From assembly GCF_910591885.1 (NCBI RefSeq), contig NC_063276.1:10664001-10728000 (forward strand): a stretch of 64,000 nt of DNA. The letters run 5' to 3'. The translations under genes were made by a program, and so were the position numbers. Source of the DNA: Bombus terrestris (lineage: Eukaryota > Arthropoda > Insecta > Hymenoptera > Apidae). Under the pieces are notes generated by a model. That model was not told the origin of the DNA, made no database searches, and saw nothing but the letters and a program-made list of their open reading frames with translations. Shown in pieces: positions 22,500 through 34,329 of this stretch (within the stretch, counting starts at the first letter, position 1; each line of letters opens with the position of its first letter).

Positions 22500-22503
22500 T
22501 TAA

Positions 22504-22734
22504 TGAATTCTGTAGTAAAAATTGAACCACCTTTTATAAAAAAAGAGATAGTTCAATGTAAAAAATGCCAAAGGTACGGCCACAGGCAGAAATATTGCAA
22601 CCACAATCACCGCTGCGTTAAATGTGCAGGTATTCACCCTACAGATCAGTGCACTAAATCTTCAGAAACTCCTGCGAAGTGCATCCTCTGTCAGGAGAGC
22701 ATCCTGCGAACTATAAAGATTGCACAATTGTAGT
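22504..22734 (+). pseudogene. Jockey gag zinc-knuckle segment, copy 3
   Basis: Downstream of the TTAA element the gag frame resumes (NSVVKIEPPFIKKEIVQ). Here the codon that is TAA in copies 1 and 2 is GAA, which is the intact state. Two knuckles are complete (CKKCQRYGHRQKYC, CVKCAGIHPTDQC). The third begins CILCQ but a frameshift follows before the LTR insertion at 22729. Confidence 0.75.
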
Positions 22735-23207
22735 ATCGCGGAAATATTAGGTATACGATTTCTTTGATACTATTTATTATTTGTAATTTATTTTACAATA
22801 AGTTGGTTATACAGATATTAATGAGACAGAAAATGATGATTGTTTAATATGGAACTAATAGTAACAATTTTATTCTAACTTGGCTACTCACGCAACTCCG
22901 CAACGCTAACAACTCCACTCTCAACAACGCAACTCGACAACGCTACTCTAACAACTCTACTCTTCGACTCCTCGTTTAATTCTGACCTCTCGACCCACTC
23001 TCACTTCTCGATTAACCACTCCTTGGATTCGAATCGTTCCCCTCCATTAGCGCTATTTTTCCCTTTCTCTAATTCCATCCTGTTAACGCTTCGCAAGAAC
23101 TAGGTGACTTTGGTCACACAGGCTTTTTCTATGTAAACTAATAACCGAAGGAAAGGCGACCTTGTTTTGCTTAGTTTCTAACCAGGTTTTTTCCTCGCGA
23201 TACTACA
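22729..23207 (+). mobile_element. Solo LTR, family B, with CAAT TSD
   Basis: Starts TGTAGTATCGCGGAAATATTAGG and ends CTCGCGATACTACA. Flanked by CAAT at 22725-22728 and 23208-23211, inside Jockey gag. The first 150 bp and the end are close to the copy at 53154-53675. The middle contains a run of AACTC(C)GCAACGCTAAC-like units. No gag or pol of an LTR element is present. Confidence 0.88.
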
Positions 23208-23967
23208 CAATCTACAAGACCTTGTATAATAATAAGTATCCCAAATCCAGAGTTAAGGACCTAACCAACCCAGCACTTAGTCCACAAAAATTCACTACTC
23301 CTCCAACTTCTTATGCACAGGTGATTCAAGGAAATCAAAGCAGACCGAAAATCTATAGTGATCAATCACAAAATAGTGTTCCCAGTTCACAAAATACGGA
23401 TAACTTCAATAGGCTTGAAAAATTAATCGTGTAATAAACAGAGCAAATTAATAACTTGTTATCATTGCTTATAATCATCGAGGACAAATTAACACGCTCC
23501 GACGTAAAATAAAACCAATACGCATAGCTCTTTGGAATGCTAACGGTCTAACTCAGCATAAATACGAACTAGAACTCTTCCTAAAACAACAAGAAATTGA
23601 CGTAATGTTTATATCTGAAATTCATTTCATTCGATAAAAATTACCTGAAAATAAATGGTTATAACTTTTACCATACCCAACATCCCAGTGGAAAGGCCCA
23701 CGGCGGCACCGAAATTAGCATCAAGACCAGCATAAAACACTATGAGCTTCTATCATTCCAGAAGGACTACCTCCAAGCTACAAACGTAGCGATAGAAAAT
23801 TGGGATGGTCCGATCACAACATCATCAGTATATTGTCCTCCTAGACATTCTATTTCCAAAGAAGCGAAGTCTATTTATCGAAATAAATTCCTCGAAGACC
23901 TGGACAATAGATTCATAGCTGGAGGAGACTATAACGCTAAACATACGCAATAGGGCAGCAGACTTAT
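23208..23967 (+). pseudogene. Jockey gag C-terminus and endonuclease N-terminus, copy 3
   Basis: The gag tail (NNKYPKSRVKDL, PPTSYAQVIQGN, NFNRLEKLIV) ends at a premature TAA near 23432. The endonuclease begins at about 23518 (RIALWNANGLTQHKYELELFLKQQ), with ISEIHF where ETH is expected and a one-base shift nearby. It continues to GDYNAKHTQ, followed by TAG at about 23952, the same codon that is TGA in copies 1 and 2. Similarity stops at about 23967. Confidence 0.72.
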
Positions 23968-24624
23968 AATAAGCTCTTATATAGTTATTATATAGCTATT
24001 ATACTCGAAGTTAATATACTCTTCTCTAAATTTATGATAAATTCTAGTCGCTTTAAAATATTATACGTTGACTCAACAAATTTTTTACATTCCTCAAACG
24101 AATCGTGTAAATAAATCACGTAATGAATACCTTTATTTCTTAATTACGAGCATAAAGGTTAAAAATGTTCATAAAAGCGAAACATGCCACGCTTAATCCA
24201 AACGATAAATAGTTGAACTTAAATAAAACATTATTAAAACTAAATATGTGGATTTTTTATCCTACCTTGCTATGGGAATTAAATAATAGACGTTTCTAAG
24301 ATCGATTGTATGTTTATACTATTCACCAGTCTTCTAAGTTAAAATGTTCGGTATGCATAAACTCATTTAGCTGTCTTAGGATTAAAATTAATCGATAACC
24401 TCCCATAGATTTGGGGGTTAAAATATGTCCGAAATAAACTGATTATGGGAAACATTACATTTTTGCTTATCAATTGGCTAATCATATATGTAACTATATT
24501 CACTTCTTTAATCGGTCAATCCCCATTTAGTGGTCTATAACTTTGAAAAACATGAGAATGAAAGGATATTTTGTAATTATTTAATCAGGATAAAAACGTC
24601 GGATCTTGTGTCAATTTCTACCAT
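23968..24624. other. AT-rich stretch, no gene found
   Basis: No recognisable coding or repeat feature. Confidence 0.5.
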
Positions 24625-25194
24625 TCATGAATATAATTTTTGATTTGAACAGATATAGAATTTAAGAGAATTATATCTGCCTCTTCTGAAGATGCAACTG
24701 ATGTGACCTGTATTTCTCTTTCGTTCTAACTCCGTTGGTCTTTCCATTGGTCCTTCCAGGTCGGCGCCGATATTGTGTACCCACTCAATGGCATCGCTCT
24801 CTGGTTCTTCGTTCGAGACTGGACCTTCACATTTTTTACATCTGAAATTTAACAGGGTTTTTAAAGCTTAATCTTAATTGAGATCTCGATCTTTTAACCT
24901 CTCATCAAGTCTTTTCCTAAATAAGAATTCATCTGGCGACGTTTCTCCTATAATCTCCTCCAAATTTCTCCTAATTACATTTCCGTTGTGTTGTAAATCA
25001 GTGAGCACACTGATCGCGTCACTCATGATCTCAACGAACATTTTTTTCTTTTAGCAAATCATTCAACAAAATATCGACGACCTCTATGACAGCAGTTATT
25101 TCCTGTTATCAACGATTCTCTCGTTTCTCTTAATAACAGTTGACCGAAGAAAATCTTTTATATTCAAATTCAACTTTGGCAGGTCAGGGAACAT
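24625..25194 (-). pseudogene. Unrecognised coding locus, apparently frameshifted
   Basis: Not a family I recognise. On the minus strand three adjoining frames read like one protein. ATG 25194 opens MFPDLPKLNLNIKDFLRS. A segment in another frame (25102-25031) reads EITAVIEVVDILLNDLLKEK. The first frame resumes at 25041 (MFVEIMSDAISVLTDLQHNG...ETSPDEFLFRKRLDER). A possible 57-bp intron follows (GT at 24898-24897, ending TTTCAG at 24842). It joins in phase to an exon starting CKKCEGPVSNEEPESD and containing AIEWVHNIGADLEGP, open to a TGA at 24625. The two frame changes compensate each other, and one lies at a run of seven A. It could be a decayed gene, or a real one with sequence errors. Confidence 0.4.
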
Positions 25195-26099
25195 ATAATT
25201 GCCTTAAGTACATTCTCACTTAAGATTAATATTATTCGTTTTTTCTACTTATTTTTGTTTATATGTAAAATCACCGTACTATGGTATGCATCCTGTATGG
25301 TGTTCGTAAGCAATTGATTATAAGAACCTAGCTCATAAGAAATTGGTAAATGTCTCTATGAATGATCTTCTCGTGTTTATACACTAGTTTTTTTTTTTTA
25401 GTAGACTTTTTACAATAGATTCTCATTGAGAATTATAAGTAAATTAGTATACACTAGTTCAAAATAAATTGAGTAACAGTATGATTACGTGCTAATTCTA
25501 AGGACAAGAAGCGGAACTTATGACTAAAACACAATTCCATTAGCAGTTATTAGTAATAAATGCTTGAAATAGATTCTTATATATACATAGGAATAATAAC
25601 AATGATCAACAGCAATTATTGTATATTGAGTTATTAATTATTAATTTATTAATGACACTTAAGTGAGATTATTAAAAGCAATTAAATTTGAGTTACATGT
25701 AGAGATCGAAAATAATGAGCCGAATTAATTTGATTTGTATGGTTATGATTCAAAAATATAAAACAATAATTAAAAGCTTTATTGCTGAGTGAATTTTCAT
25801 TACGTTAATATAGTACAATCAGAAATTATTTCGACAAACATTTATTGAAATAAAAAGTAATATAAATATAACAGATGTTATATTACTGTTTATTATGACA
25901 ATTATTATATTTATTTATATTATAATCTGATAACTAATTAGAGATAAATCATTTCCGAAAGCATATTACAGAATCATCATCAGAATTACTAGAAATTAGG
26001 ATTTTCAGTGATTTTTATTCTATATGATAAATTTATTTATAAATGGATTTATTTACAGTGGATTAAACAGGAAACGATTGTTATTTAATACAAACTTAA
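25195..26099. other. Very AT-rich stretch, no gene found
   Basis: Long A/T-rich DNA with no frame or repeat of note. Confidence 0.6.
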
Positions 26100-26490
26100 T
26101 GCAGCAATATGATATAATTAAGACAACTAAATTGATAATTCACAACTCACAACTAATAATTAACAACTCATAATAACTCGACAACTAATGATTAACCAAC
26201 TCGCAACTTTCTCTCGACTCGAAACTAACTCCTTGCAATTAGACTCTCAATTAACAACTGACGGTTAATCGTCTTTCTCCCTCAAATATCCCTTTACCGT
26301 CTTTTCATGCCCCCACCACGCACGTATTCCGTAAACATTCACGACCATGGTCACGCCTTTTTTCGAGTAACTATTTAATTGAAGAACCGAGGATACATTG
26401 ATAGGCCGCTTGACCCATTGAAGTTTCCCGACCCTTTCGGCCTGTCGGCACTTAGGCTTTCACGCAACATTGTTTACATTTCGTCAGATC
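26100..26490 (+). repeat. Family B-type LTR fragment
   Basis: An AACTC-rich stretch (AACTCGACAACTAATGATTAACC) is followed by GGTTAATCGTCTTTCTCCCTC, CCACCACGCACGTATTCCG, GGTCACGCC and TTTCGGCCTGTCGGCACTTA, the B order. The latter blocks match the plus-strand piece at 11600-11750 and, reversed, the LTR at 63764. The terminal GATACTACA is not seen. Confidence 0.55.
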
Positions 26491-27127
26491 TGTCTGAAAA
26501 AATCTCTCCATATAATTATGTATGTATCTCTACCATATAATTATGTATGTATTATTAAAATAACAGTTTTCTATTTTATTTATTATTGTATATATTTTTT
26601 ATTTAGATAATGCTCTGGTTTGTTAGTAGTCTAGTTTGTGCCATGTAAAAATCTTAGGTCATTTACCGTTGAAAATGTCTTTATTTCCATGAATAAATAT
26701 TAGATTTAATGCTACTTTAAATCTTCCACTGTAGTTTAAAATGTATTAGGCTCAAGAATTATTAATAGCTAGTTAAAATGATATGAATATAATTTAAAAT
26801 AATTCATATTTCGTATAAACTTCTATTGTTCTTTTGATTACAAGGGTTTTCTAGGGAACTTTTGAATAAACTTACTTATTTATTCGATAAACCCATTCGA
26901 TTACCAGACTTTCTGTTTTTAGGACTTTAAACAATTTACTTACTTTTCTGCCTTGTTCTACATGTGTCTTATAACTTTAAATTTAAAATTCTATATATAA
27001 CAGTATATTCTATATATAATGCTGAAGTAAAAGCAACTAACGCCGCAAAGGAAATAAGTAAAGATTCATTTTTATCAACACCATGTGAACATATTCCCTA
27101 AAGATATGATAATTGTCATCATGAGAT
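26491..27127. other. AT-rich stretch, no gene found
   Basis: A duplicated TATAATTATGTATGTAT word at 26510-26550, otherwise nothing recognised. Confidence 0.5.
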
Positions 27128-27480
27128 TGTCACGACCGGCACACTTTAAATCCGGTGGACTGATGACGGGGATAAAGATGTGGCGGCACTCGGCGACAAT
27201 ATCGCCGAAGTGCCTAATGAGCCATTAATATCCCAACGGTCCTTCCGCCAAATGTTCGAGAAGAAGGCGTGCGTGGCAACGATTACGGACGCCTACAAAC
27301 GCATGGATAGCGGAGATATTGAAGGGTGATAAAGGAAAAAGAAACAGATCCGATCGAAAGTCAAATTGTAAAAGCTTCAGTCTTGGAAAGTCACGGCTGG
27401 AGTTCAGAAGCAAATTGTAATTAGTGTAAACGAAGTGTCAAAAATAAATTCTCTTTTTATTTTATTATATTATTTTATTT
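27128..27480 (+). mobile_element. Family A LTR, truncated at both ends
   Basis: Begins at TGTCACGACCGGCACAC, inside the family A consensus (compare TGTCATGACCGGCTCAC read on the minus strand from 10963). It runs through GATGTGGCGGCACTCGGCG, CCCAACGGTCCTTCCG and TCTTGGAAAGTCACGGCTGG to an AATAAATTCTC signal at about 27445. The CGTGACA terminus is absent. It is closest to the segment at 16437-16814. Confidence 0.65.
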
Positions 27481-30400
27481 TAATAAATAATCTGCACATT
27501 ACTGTACATTATAACTCTACATTATATCACAAACTCAAGTGTCCAAATCTCAAAACATTTTTCTCTTCATTATTACACAAAACATCACCAACCAATTCGA
27601 TATTAGAAAAACCAGAAAAAAACCACAAATCTCTCACGGCATTCAACAAACGTCCACATAGTCTTATTCAAAGCAACGAAATTTCTTTTCGTTAACATAC
27701 AGAACTGCCGCATAAACATTTTTTTTTAATGTAATGGGAGTTAAAAAGTAAAGCATCGAATATTGCATTTGGTTTGCAAAATACATTTCTAAGATAAAAG
27801 CGTTTGAACAAAAGCAATCGGCAAATCAAATGAATATATATTTGAAGTCAATTGGTTTCTTTCTAACATTAAGAACTCTGGTAAATTAAAATGCTATAAA
27901 TTATTGATACCTGCTATGTAATTTGTTTCACATTTAACAAGTATGATATTTTTTTTTAAATTACAGTGCATGTTTCTACAATATGTTTCTACAATTTCAG
28001 TTATCGTTGAGCTTTTAATTCTTCCTCAAAATTGGTATAATTTCATTGTTAAATGCAGACTATCTAAATTTATTTCCTTGCTTTTATCTCGAACTTTTGA
28101 TAACCTCTTAAAATTATTTCAATAATATTCAATTTTCATCCGAATTTTCTATTCAAGACACTTCATTTGATTTGTATTTGCTTTATTTAGAAAATACCCT
28201 TTTTCCAAACAGATTATATTTAATTGTATTTTTTAATTTTATGAACTACATGTTCTTTTTTTTAAAGAATTTCGTAACAACTTTCAGAGAACATTTATAA
28301 TCACCGTAAAAGGTATTAAACGTTGGTTATTTAATTAACGATGTTTATTCGATAAATTCCTATACTCATAACTGTGTAACACTTATTAAACGGTCCAATA
28401 ATTAAAATCCAGACGAAAATCGAATTTATTAATGCCACTCTGTTAATAATCCATCGTTTAGTATTTACGAGTTCGCTGTCGATATAAAACAATTTGTATA
28501 CTAAGGAATATTATCGAATGTTATTTAACATAGACGAAAGTCTATGTGTATACATAATGTTTATGACAAAGTGCTAAATTACAATTAAAAAAGAAATGTC
28601 GTTTAGTATTAAACGAAAATATATTGTTGCTATAGACTTTAATATCAAAATAAGTTCAAAGCTCGAAAAAAGATGATATTGTTCATGAATCACAATGTTC
28701 ACCATTTTGAAACAATTAACTATGTCCTGACACAATACCTCTACCAAGGAAACAATTAAGAAATTCGAGATAAGCAAAACTCTGTGAATGTCAAAGTTCT
28801 AGTAGAAAAATAGTATATCCTTTCAGTAATAAAAGTGACAGCGATGGCAAATGGTAATGTCTAGTAGGAAATTAATGTTCAGTAGGAAAAAGAAATAGTG
28901 TCCTTTTCTAGTAACAAAATAATGCTAGTATCTCTATAGTGCTAGCTAGTATAGCGCAATAATGGAAGCAGGAAAATGGCTATGTATGTACTGAGAATAT
29001 TCATGTATTTATGGAAAATTTTATTATGTAGGATATATATAACATGTAAAAATATCTTAAATGTCCGAAAATGCCCATTATAATATTTAGAAAGTGAAAC
29101 AAATCACTATTTAAGTATCATTTCTTTAATTACGTAGATGAAAATGCAGAAAGAAATTAGAACATTGTAGAACATCGCAATAGTATAAAACGGTATAAAA
29201 CATTAGAACTTCAACTAAATGCTTAAAATTTACATTATAAATAAAGTTTCACGAAAGCATTTAGGTCAAATCAAGGAGAATAATTTTATACTATTCATAT
29301 CACATTCGTAAAAAGTTTGAAGTTCTCCTCAAAGAATCCATAGCAGTATTAATTTAATCCTTCGGCCCTCCTCTATCATTCATAAAAAGAGAGATCACTT
29401 TATTCACTCCTCAACATTTATTTCTCTACAGAAGCTTATAATGAAAAATTCAATCGTAAAAGATATTAAAACGAGATGACATTTCCTTTAACCGAATGTA
29501 CTTATCATCAAAGTATATAGGATCTCGTTTATAAAAGTAGGAAACATTTCCGTGATAATTACAAATCTGCGTTCCGCTTAAACGTTCCCATTCTCTTATA
29601 CGTGGTTGTTATTAATTAATTGAAATTAATTATTTGAATTATTAATCCAATGAAGAAAAAGATCTGGAAAAAGTCGATACTTCTGGATGTGAAATGTATG
29701 AAAATATATCACAGATATATACATAGCTGACAGAAGAAAAAGGAAGAAACAAAAAAGGGAAAGAAAGGAAAAAAGATTAAACCGTGCAATGAAATCCAGT
29801 CTGATCTGAAAAAGGCTTCATTCAACCGCTTTTGATGAAAAGTCGCTAAAAATAGTAACGGTATTGTACACGAGAGAATGGAACGTGTTCATTACGAGGC
29901 TACTATAAATCGAGCCGACACGGTTTACCGTGTCATAATCATTTATTAAAACGATTAAAAAGCACGAGATACTCTGAGAACGTTTCGAACTGAGAACATC
30001 GATTCGACTACGGTGTTTTCTTCCTTCGATTTCTAATTATAACTCTTTCTAATGTTGAATAAAAAGGTTAAGAAATGGTGATAGGAAGTGAATTTCTTAA
30101 TCGACTAAATTGATAGTAAATACGTTTTCAACGTGCAATCAGTTAATAATAGCATTAACGCTTCTCCTTATTTTTAATTGTGATACGATATAATGCTAAT
30201 ATTAATTGCCTTTATAGATATGAGTAATTAGTAATCCTATAATTTTGAAAGGTTCAGGTAATTCTCATGATTTATTTATAATTCCATAATTATCGAATTA
30301 ATCTTAATTTACAAAGACATAATGATTTATAAAGATAATTTATTTCAATAAAATATAGGTAAATACAAATAAATTATTCATATAATTATGTCACAGTTTT

Positions 30401-30540
30401 TCAAGAAGTACGAATACAACTACGCAATTTTATATACATATACAGTATTTTTTTCTCAAAGATACGAGAAGTCTTCAAGTATGGAAATCATAAAGGGCAG
30501 TACCAAAGTAACAAATAAGAAAAATATATTAATGAAATAC
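27481..30540. other. 3-kb AT-rich stretch, no gene found
   Basis: Chance frames only. A perfect short palindrome GACACGGT-TT-ACCGTGTC occurs at 29917-29934, within a less AT-rich patch (29760-30030) that also has TATAAATCG at 29904. Nothing further supports a promoter. Confidence 0.5.
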
Positions 30541-30544
30541 TTAA

Positions 30545-31800
30545 GGAGGTATTCTAGTCTACAAATTTGAAAAAATTGAAAAATTTTTTCTTTCATATCT
30601 CCAAAGTTCAGACATTCAAAAATATGCCCTTAAAAGGATTTTTCAAAATTTCAATTATTTTATGAGTTACAGCCATTTTTGTGACGCGGCATCTGCTCCG
30701 GCCCGACTGGAACAAATGAACAGTAGACGGTAGACTCTGCCCGAATAACTACGTATGAATACCCTCATAAAATCTTTATTGTATTTTATCCCTTTTTAGT
30801 GTATTTTTAATTCAATAATTCGATTGGAACGATGTTTGGGTTCTGAAACCCAAAATAATAACGAATCGTTAAATTCGTTAATATGGACTTTTGCTCCGAA
30901 GCACATCCACGCAGGAACGCAGACAATCCAAATTTCCACTTTCCTCGTAATATGCATTTTTAATGAAGGTTTTATACCCGTATTGAAAATCTTAAGTGTC
31001 ATGGGAATCACGATTGGCCCAGAAGCTCATGCGTTCGCAGTTAGGAGAGACGAAGTTCGCATCGAGCGCTCTGAACTCCGAGCTTCAGAGGCATCAAAGG
31101 AAGCCAAAACTGCTCGTCTCCATGAAAGAACTTCGGAGAATGAGCAGTTTGAAATAGAGGAAGGTTTCTTGTATAGAGCAGGAATGCCGATTAAAAATAT
31201 GTAAATATGCTGTACCATTCTATGAGTAAAATTGCCGGAAACTTGTCTCAAAACTTTAAACGTGTTTTTCTCGAAACTACTTTTTTCGAGTTGGCGTGCA
31301 CGATATTTCAAGTTCTAATGAACCGATTTATTTTAAATTTGGTGTTGATGTTCTTTATACATTCCTCTGTCGCCTGAACTACGCTCAGATGAAAATTCTT
31401 AATTTTACTATTTTTAAATAATTCGGAATTGCCAGAAACATGCCCAAAAGGAAACTTTTTCTTCAAACGGCCGCCATTTTGTGAAAAATATTTTTTTGAC
31501 TTTTCCGAGGTTCAGGCTATAGCCGCATCTATACTAATTAAGAATCCATACGGCTTTTTTGCTTCAGATGACCAGAAGGGTTGAAGTCATGAACGCCAGG
31601 ACACCCTTTTTTTGGACCCCTCATTTTGCCAGCTCATAACTTTGTGAATTTTGAGTTTTCTTTTTCGGTTGACTTTTTATGTAATCTTAAAATATCAATA
31701 AACAAATGATAAAAAATGGATAGTAAAAATATTTTTTGTTTCGTTTGTACAGAGCTTCAAAATGCGCCCGAAATTCATGCCTCTAGACTAGAATACCCCC
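30545..31800 (+). mobile_element. Longer Kolobok-like TTAA element, with transposase remnant
   Basis: Terminal inverted repeats GGAGGTATTCTAGTCTA and TAGACTAGAATACCCCC, flanked by TTAA (30541-30544 and 31801-31804). The first ~200 bp and last ~560 bp align closely with the MITE at 21748-22499. The ~490 bp between (about 30748-31237) is absent from the MITE and carries transposase coding sequence. It is therefore an intermediate deletion product of an autonomous element that is not in this window. Confidence 0.85.
30812..31204 (+). pseudogene. Transposase C-terminal fragment, Mutator-like/Kolobok type
   Basis: An open frame ends at TAA about 31202. It holds the block LERCLGSETQNNNESLNSLIW followed by FAPKHIHAG. 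This matches the G-x-TQN-x-NESxNxxIWxxxPK signature I know from insect and cnidarian proteins annotated as Mutator-like transposase domain. Next comes a hydrophobic stretch (VICIFNEGFIPVLKILSVMGI), a charged helix (RRDEVRIERSELRASE) and the terminal EEGFLYRAGM, which fits the family ending EG-x-x-YGAG. The N-terminal catalytic part is missing, so this fragment cannot act alone. There is no ATG at the start of the similarity. Confidence 0.72.
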
Positions 31801-31804
31801 TTAA

Positions 31805-32126
31805 AAAACTTAAAAGGATTTCTTTAAAAAATATGTAATAAAATCATGTTCATTTTAAAATATTTCCAGATCATGAAAAAATCTTACTAGATCTTCCACA
31901 TCTCAAATTCAACACCATAGATGAATCTCATAGATGAATTCAGAGATTATGAATCTCTCTGTTTTTTCTGCAAAATCGCTTATCAACCCTCATAACGTTC
32001 ATCATTCTCTCATTATGAATACCACAAATTATACACATAAAGCTAATTAATTTCACTGTATCCTTTAAAAAAAGAAAGCAATAGACAAAACCTCTTTGAT
32101 TTAAACAGGATTACTATCTCTTACAG
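31805..32126. other. AT-rich stretch before candidate exon
   Basis: No feature until a pyrimidine-rich tract ending CTATCTCTTACAG at 32113-32126, a good splice-acceptor match. Confidence 0.45.
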
Positions 32127-32392
32127 CAAGAAATCCGTCGAGCGTGTTGAATTATGTTCCTCTAGAAACGAACCCACCCCTGGTTACCACCGACTATGAA
32201 GCTTCTTCCTGCAACTCGTTATTCTTCATCGAGTGTCCCAGCAGCTTTGGCATTTGTCCCGACGTGGTCGAACAGCAACAAAAGGAACAGGAACGATATC
32301 TCACGAAACTCGTTCCAATCCTGTTCAAATGCGATAAGCGACGAAAACGAAGAAAGTCGAGGGAAATACGCGCAGATACAGTGAAAAAATAA
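32127..32392 (+). CDS. Candidate terminal coding exon, unknown protein
   Basis: I do not recognise this protein. After an acceptor-like CTCTTACAG the frame (entering with two bases, CA) is open for 88 codons to a TAA at 32390-32392, in a patch clearly richer in G+C than its neighbours. The residues look protein-like: LNYVPLETNPPLVTTDYEAS, a Cys-containing middle (CNSLFFIECPSSFGICPDVV), a Gln/Glu helix (EQQQKEQERYLTKL), and a basic tail (KCDKRRKRRKSREIRAD). There is no good ATG inside, which fits a downstream exon of a plus-strand gene; no partner exon was found. The sequence overlapping the stop gives AATAAA, so polyadenylation could occur nearby. It could also be a chance frame in a GC-rich patch. 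Confidence 0.4.
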
Positions 32393-34300
32393 AGAAAGAA
32401 ATATACGAAATACAAAAGCTTCTGAACGTAATGCGCCGTCGCATCGCGCCGCAGCGGTTATGCGGTGGCAATAACATGTATTTGTATCCCTTATGTTGAA
32501 AGACCTCACCATTCCCTTTTTCCTTCCTTAATTTACGCCCTTTTTTGTTGTGAAAGTTTTTTTCATATCTTTTTGTTACATTTATACTATCGAAATTTGG
32601 AATCATTTTTCCAATTCTACTTACATATCTATCACTCTTAAATATATGAACACTTTCACCGATTTTTACTAATAATATCTGATTGTTATTAAGGTTATAT
32701 GAATTAATAGCAAACTAATGATCAAAAGCAATACTTAGTATATTTTTGTGAAATTAGGAAATGTTTCAAATTTAAATTGTTTATTTACAATTATCGGTTG
32801 TAAAATTAGAATTAAGTACATGATCTGTCGAAATATCAAACGGTCTTAAATGTTATTGTTGGAACTAATCAGGGTAATCTCTCAATCAATGAGGAAAATC
32901 CTTTTCTGTCTTACCTATAACTTGACGATCAGACGAGCTGAGTATAATAATCGACCTAAATAAAAATACTGTGTAACACTTATCAGTATAAATCTTTTCA
33001 TTGCACATTAACATTTAAAAATAAATCTAAATTTTTATTGGTTTTGTGTTCAGTTGTTCAGTTAAGTTGTAATAAGATGAAGAAAAATAATAAATTGATT
33101 AAGGCAAAACAATGTCTTTTAAAGAATACTAATGTTTTTTCAATAAAATTACTAATAAATAAAGTAAACTTCAATTACTATTCCTGGTTCATCGTTAATT
33201 AGAATAGTTGAACTTAAGTTGCTAAATTTTAGGATATTCAATATTATATATTGTTAGAATATTTAATCGTATTTTATGTGTTACAACTATTACATATTTA
33301 CAACAATTTTGCGACTAATACTCTTTGCATTTATATTTTACGTTTTAAAGAACATCAATAATTTTTATCATATGAAATAATAAATATAAATCGAAGTTAA
33401 AATTAAGTAACGTTTCTGAAGCTAATCTAAATATTCTAATTAATTATGGCTTTAAGATACCAATTGAATATTTATAAGAGTACCTTGAAATTTTTGTTCT
33501 TGCTATTCACATTTGTAATAAGAAATTAAAAATAAAGTTCTATGAAATATTTTAGAATATAACTTTTCTAATATTTAATATTAGATTAATTAATTTCAAT
33601 AAAACACTATGTATAAGTATAATCTTATACATAATGCTAATATACTTCAAGAAATCGATAATGAAGCAAAAAGTTTTATTAAAATAATAAAACTTATTCT
33701 ATACATAACAAGTAATAGGGGAAAGTATAAATTAAGTACATAGATCATTTCATTTCATATGTTTCGGAAGGAAAAATTTATGCGAGTTATTCAATAATTT
33801 AATACATTATTAGGATTAATAATATTTATTATTACAGTTAATAGTACACTACATAGTAGTAGTACGACTCAATGATATGTCGACTATCGTTCAAAACGTT
33901 CAAACGTTCAATTAATTATAGTTTCGTATTGTATTATTACTACCATATCATAATTCTATATTATTATTACTTTACTAGTGTTATTATTATAATTCCATAT
34001 CTTTCCATTTCCTTTCTCACTTTTCTTTCTGTTATAATTTTAACATCCTTTCCATCAATATAAACAATCTCCATAACATAAAACTGAGACGAACATTCTT
34101 CATCGCTTAATAGCTTATAATAAATCAATTCACACTATTGCCCAATAAAACATTATCCAAAAATAAAATCTCACAGCAAACAAGGCATTTTGTCAGTGTA
34201 TAACGATTATCCATTGTAAACATCATAATCTCTTTCTCCATGAAATTTCATTCTTTGGAAGCGTCCGAATATTTCATCGGTTTCTTTCCCCATCTTCCTT
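32393..34300. other. AT-rich stretch, no gene found
   Basis: After a short GC-richer segment (32420-32470, GCCGTCGCATCGCGCCGC) the DNA is very AT-rich, with no supported frame. Confidence 0.5.
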
Positions 34301-34329
34301 AGTGATTCGTGCGATCAACTTTTGTCAAT

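Larger units (their letters stand above)
20859..23967 (+). mobile_element. Jockey-like non-LTR retrotransposon, copy 3, twice interrupted
   Basis: The 5' motif CTGCCGAAGCGTGTAGAC at about 20860 is followed by the family 5'UTR and gag. A 752-bp TTAA element (21748-22499) splits gag before the zinc knuckles, and a 479-bp solo LTR (22729-23207) splits it after them. Gag C-terminus and endonuclease N-terminus follow. Similarity to copies 1 and 2 ends at about 23967, shortly after the endonuclease NAKHTQ motif, so the 3' half is missing. It is more diverged from copies 1 and 2 than they are from each other. Confidence 0.85.
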
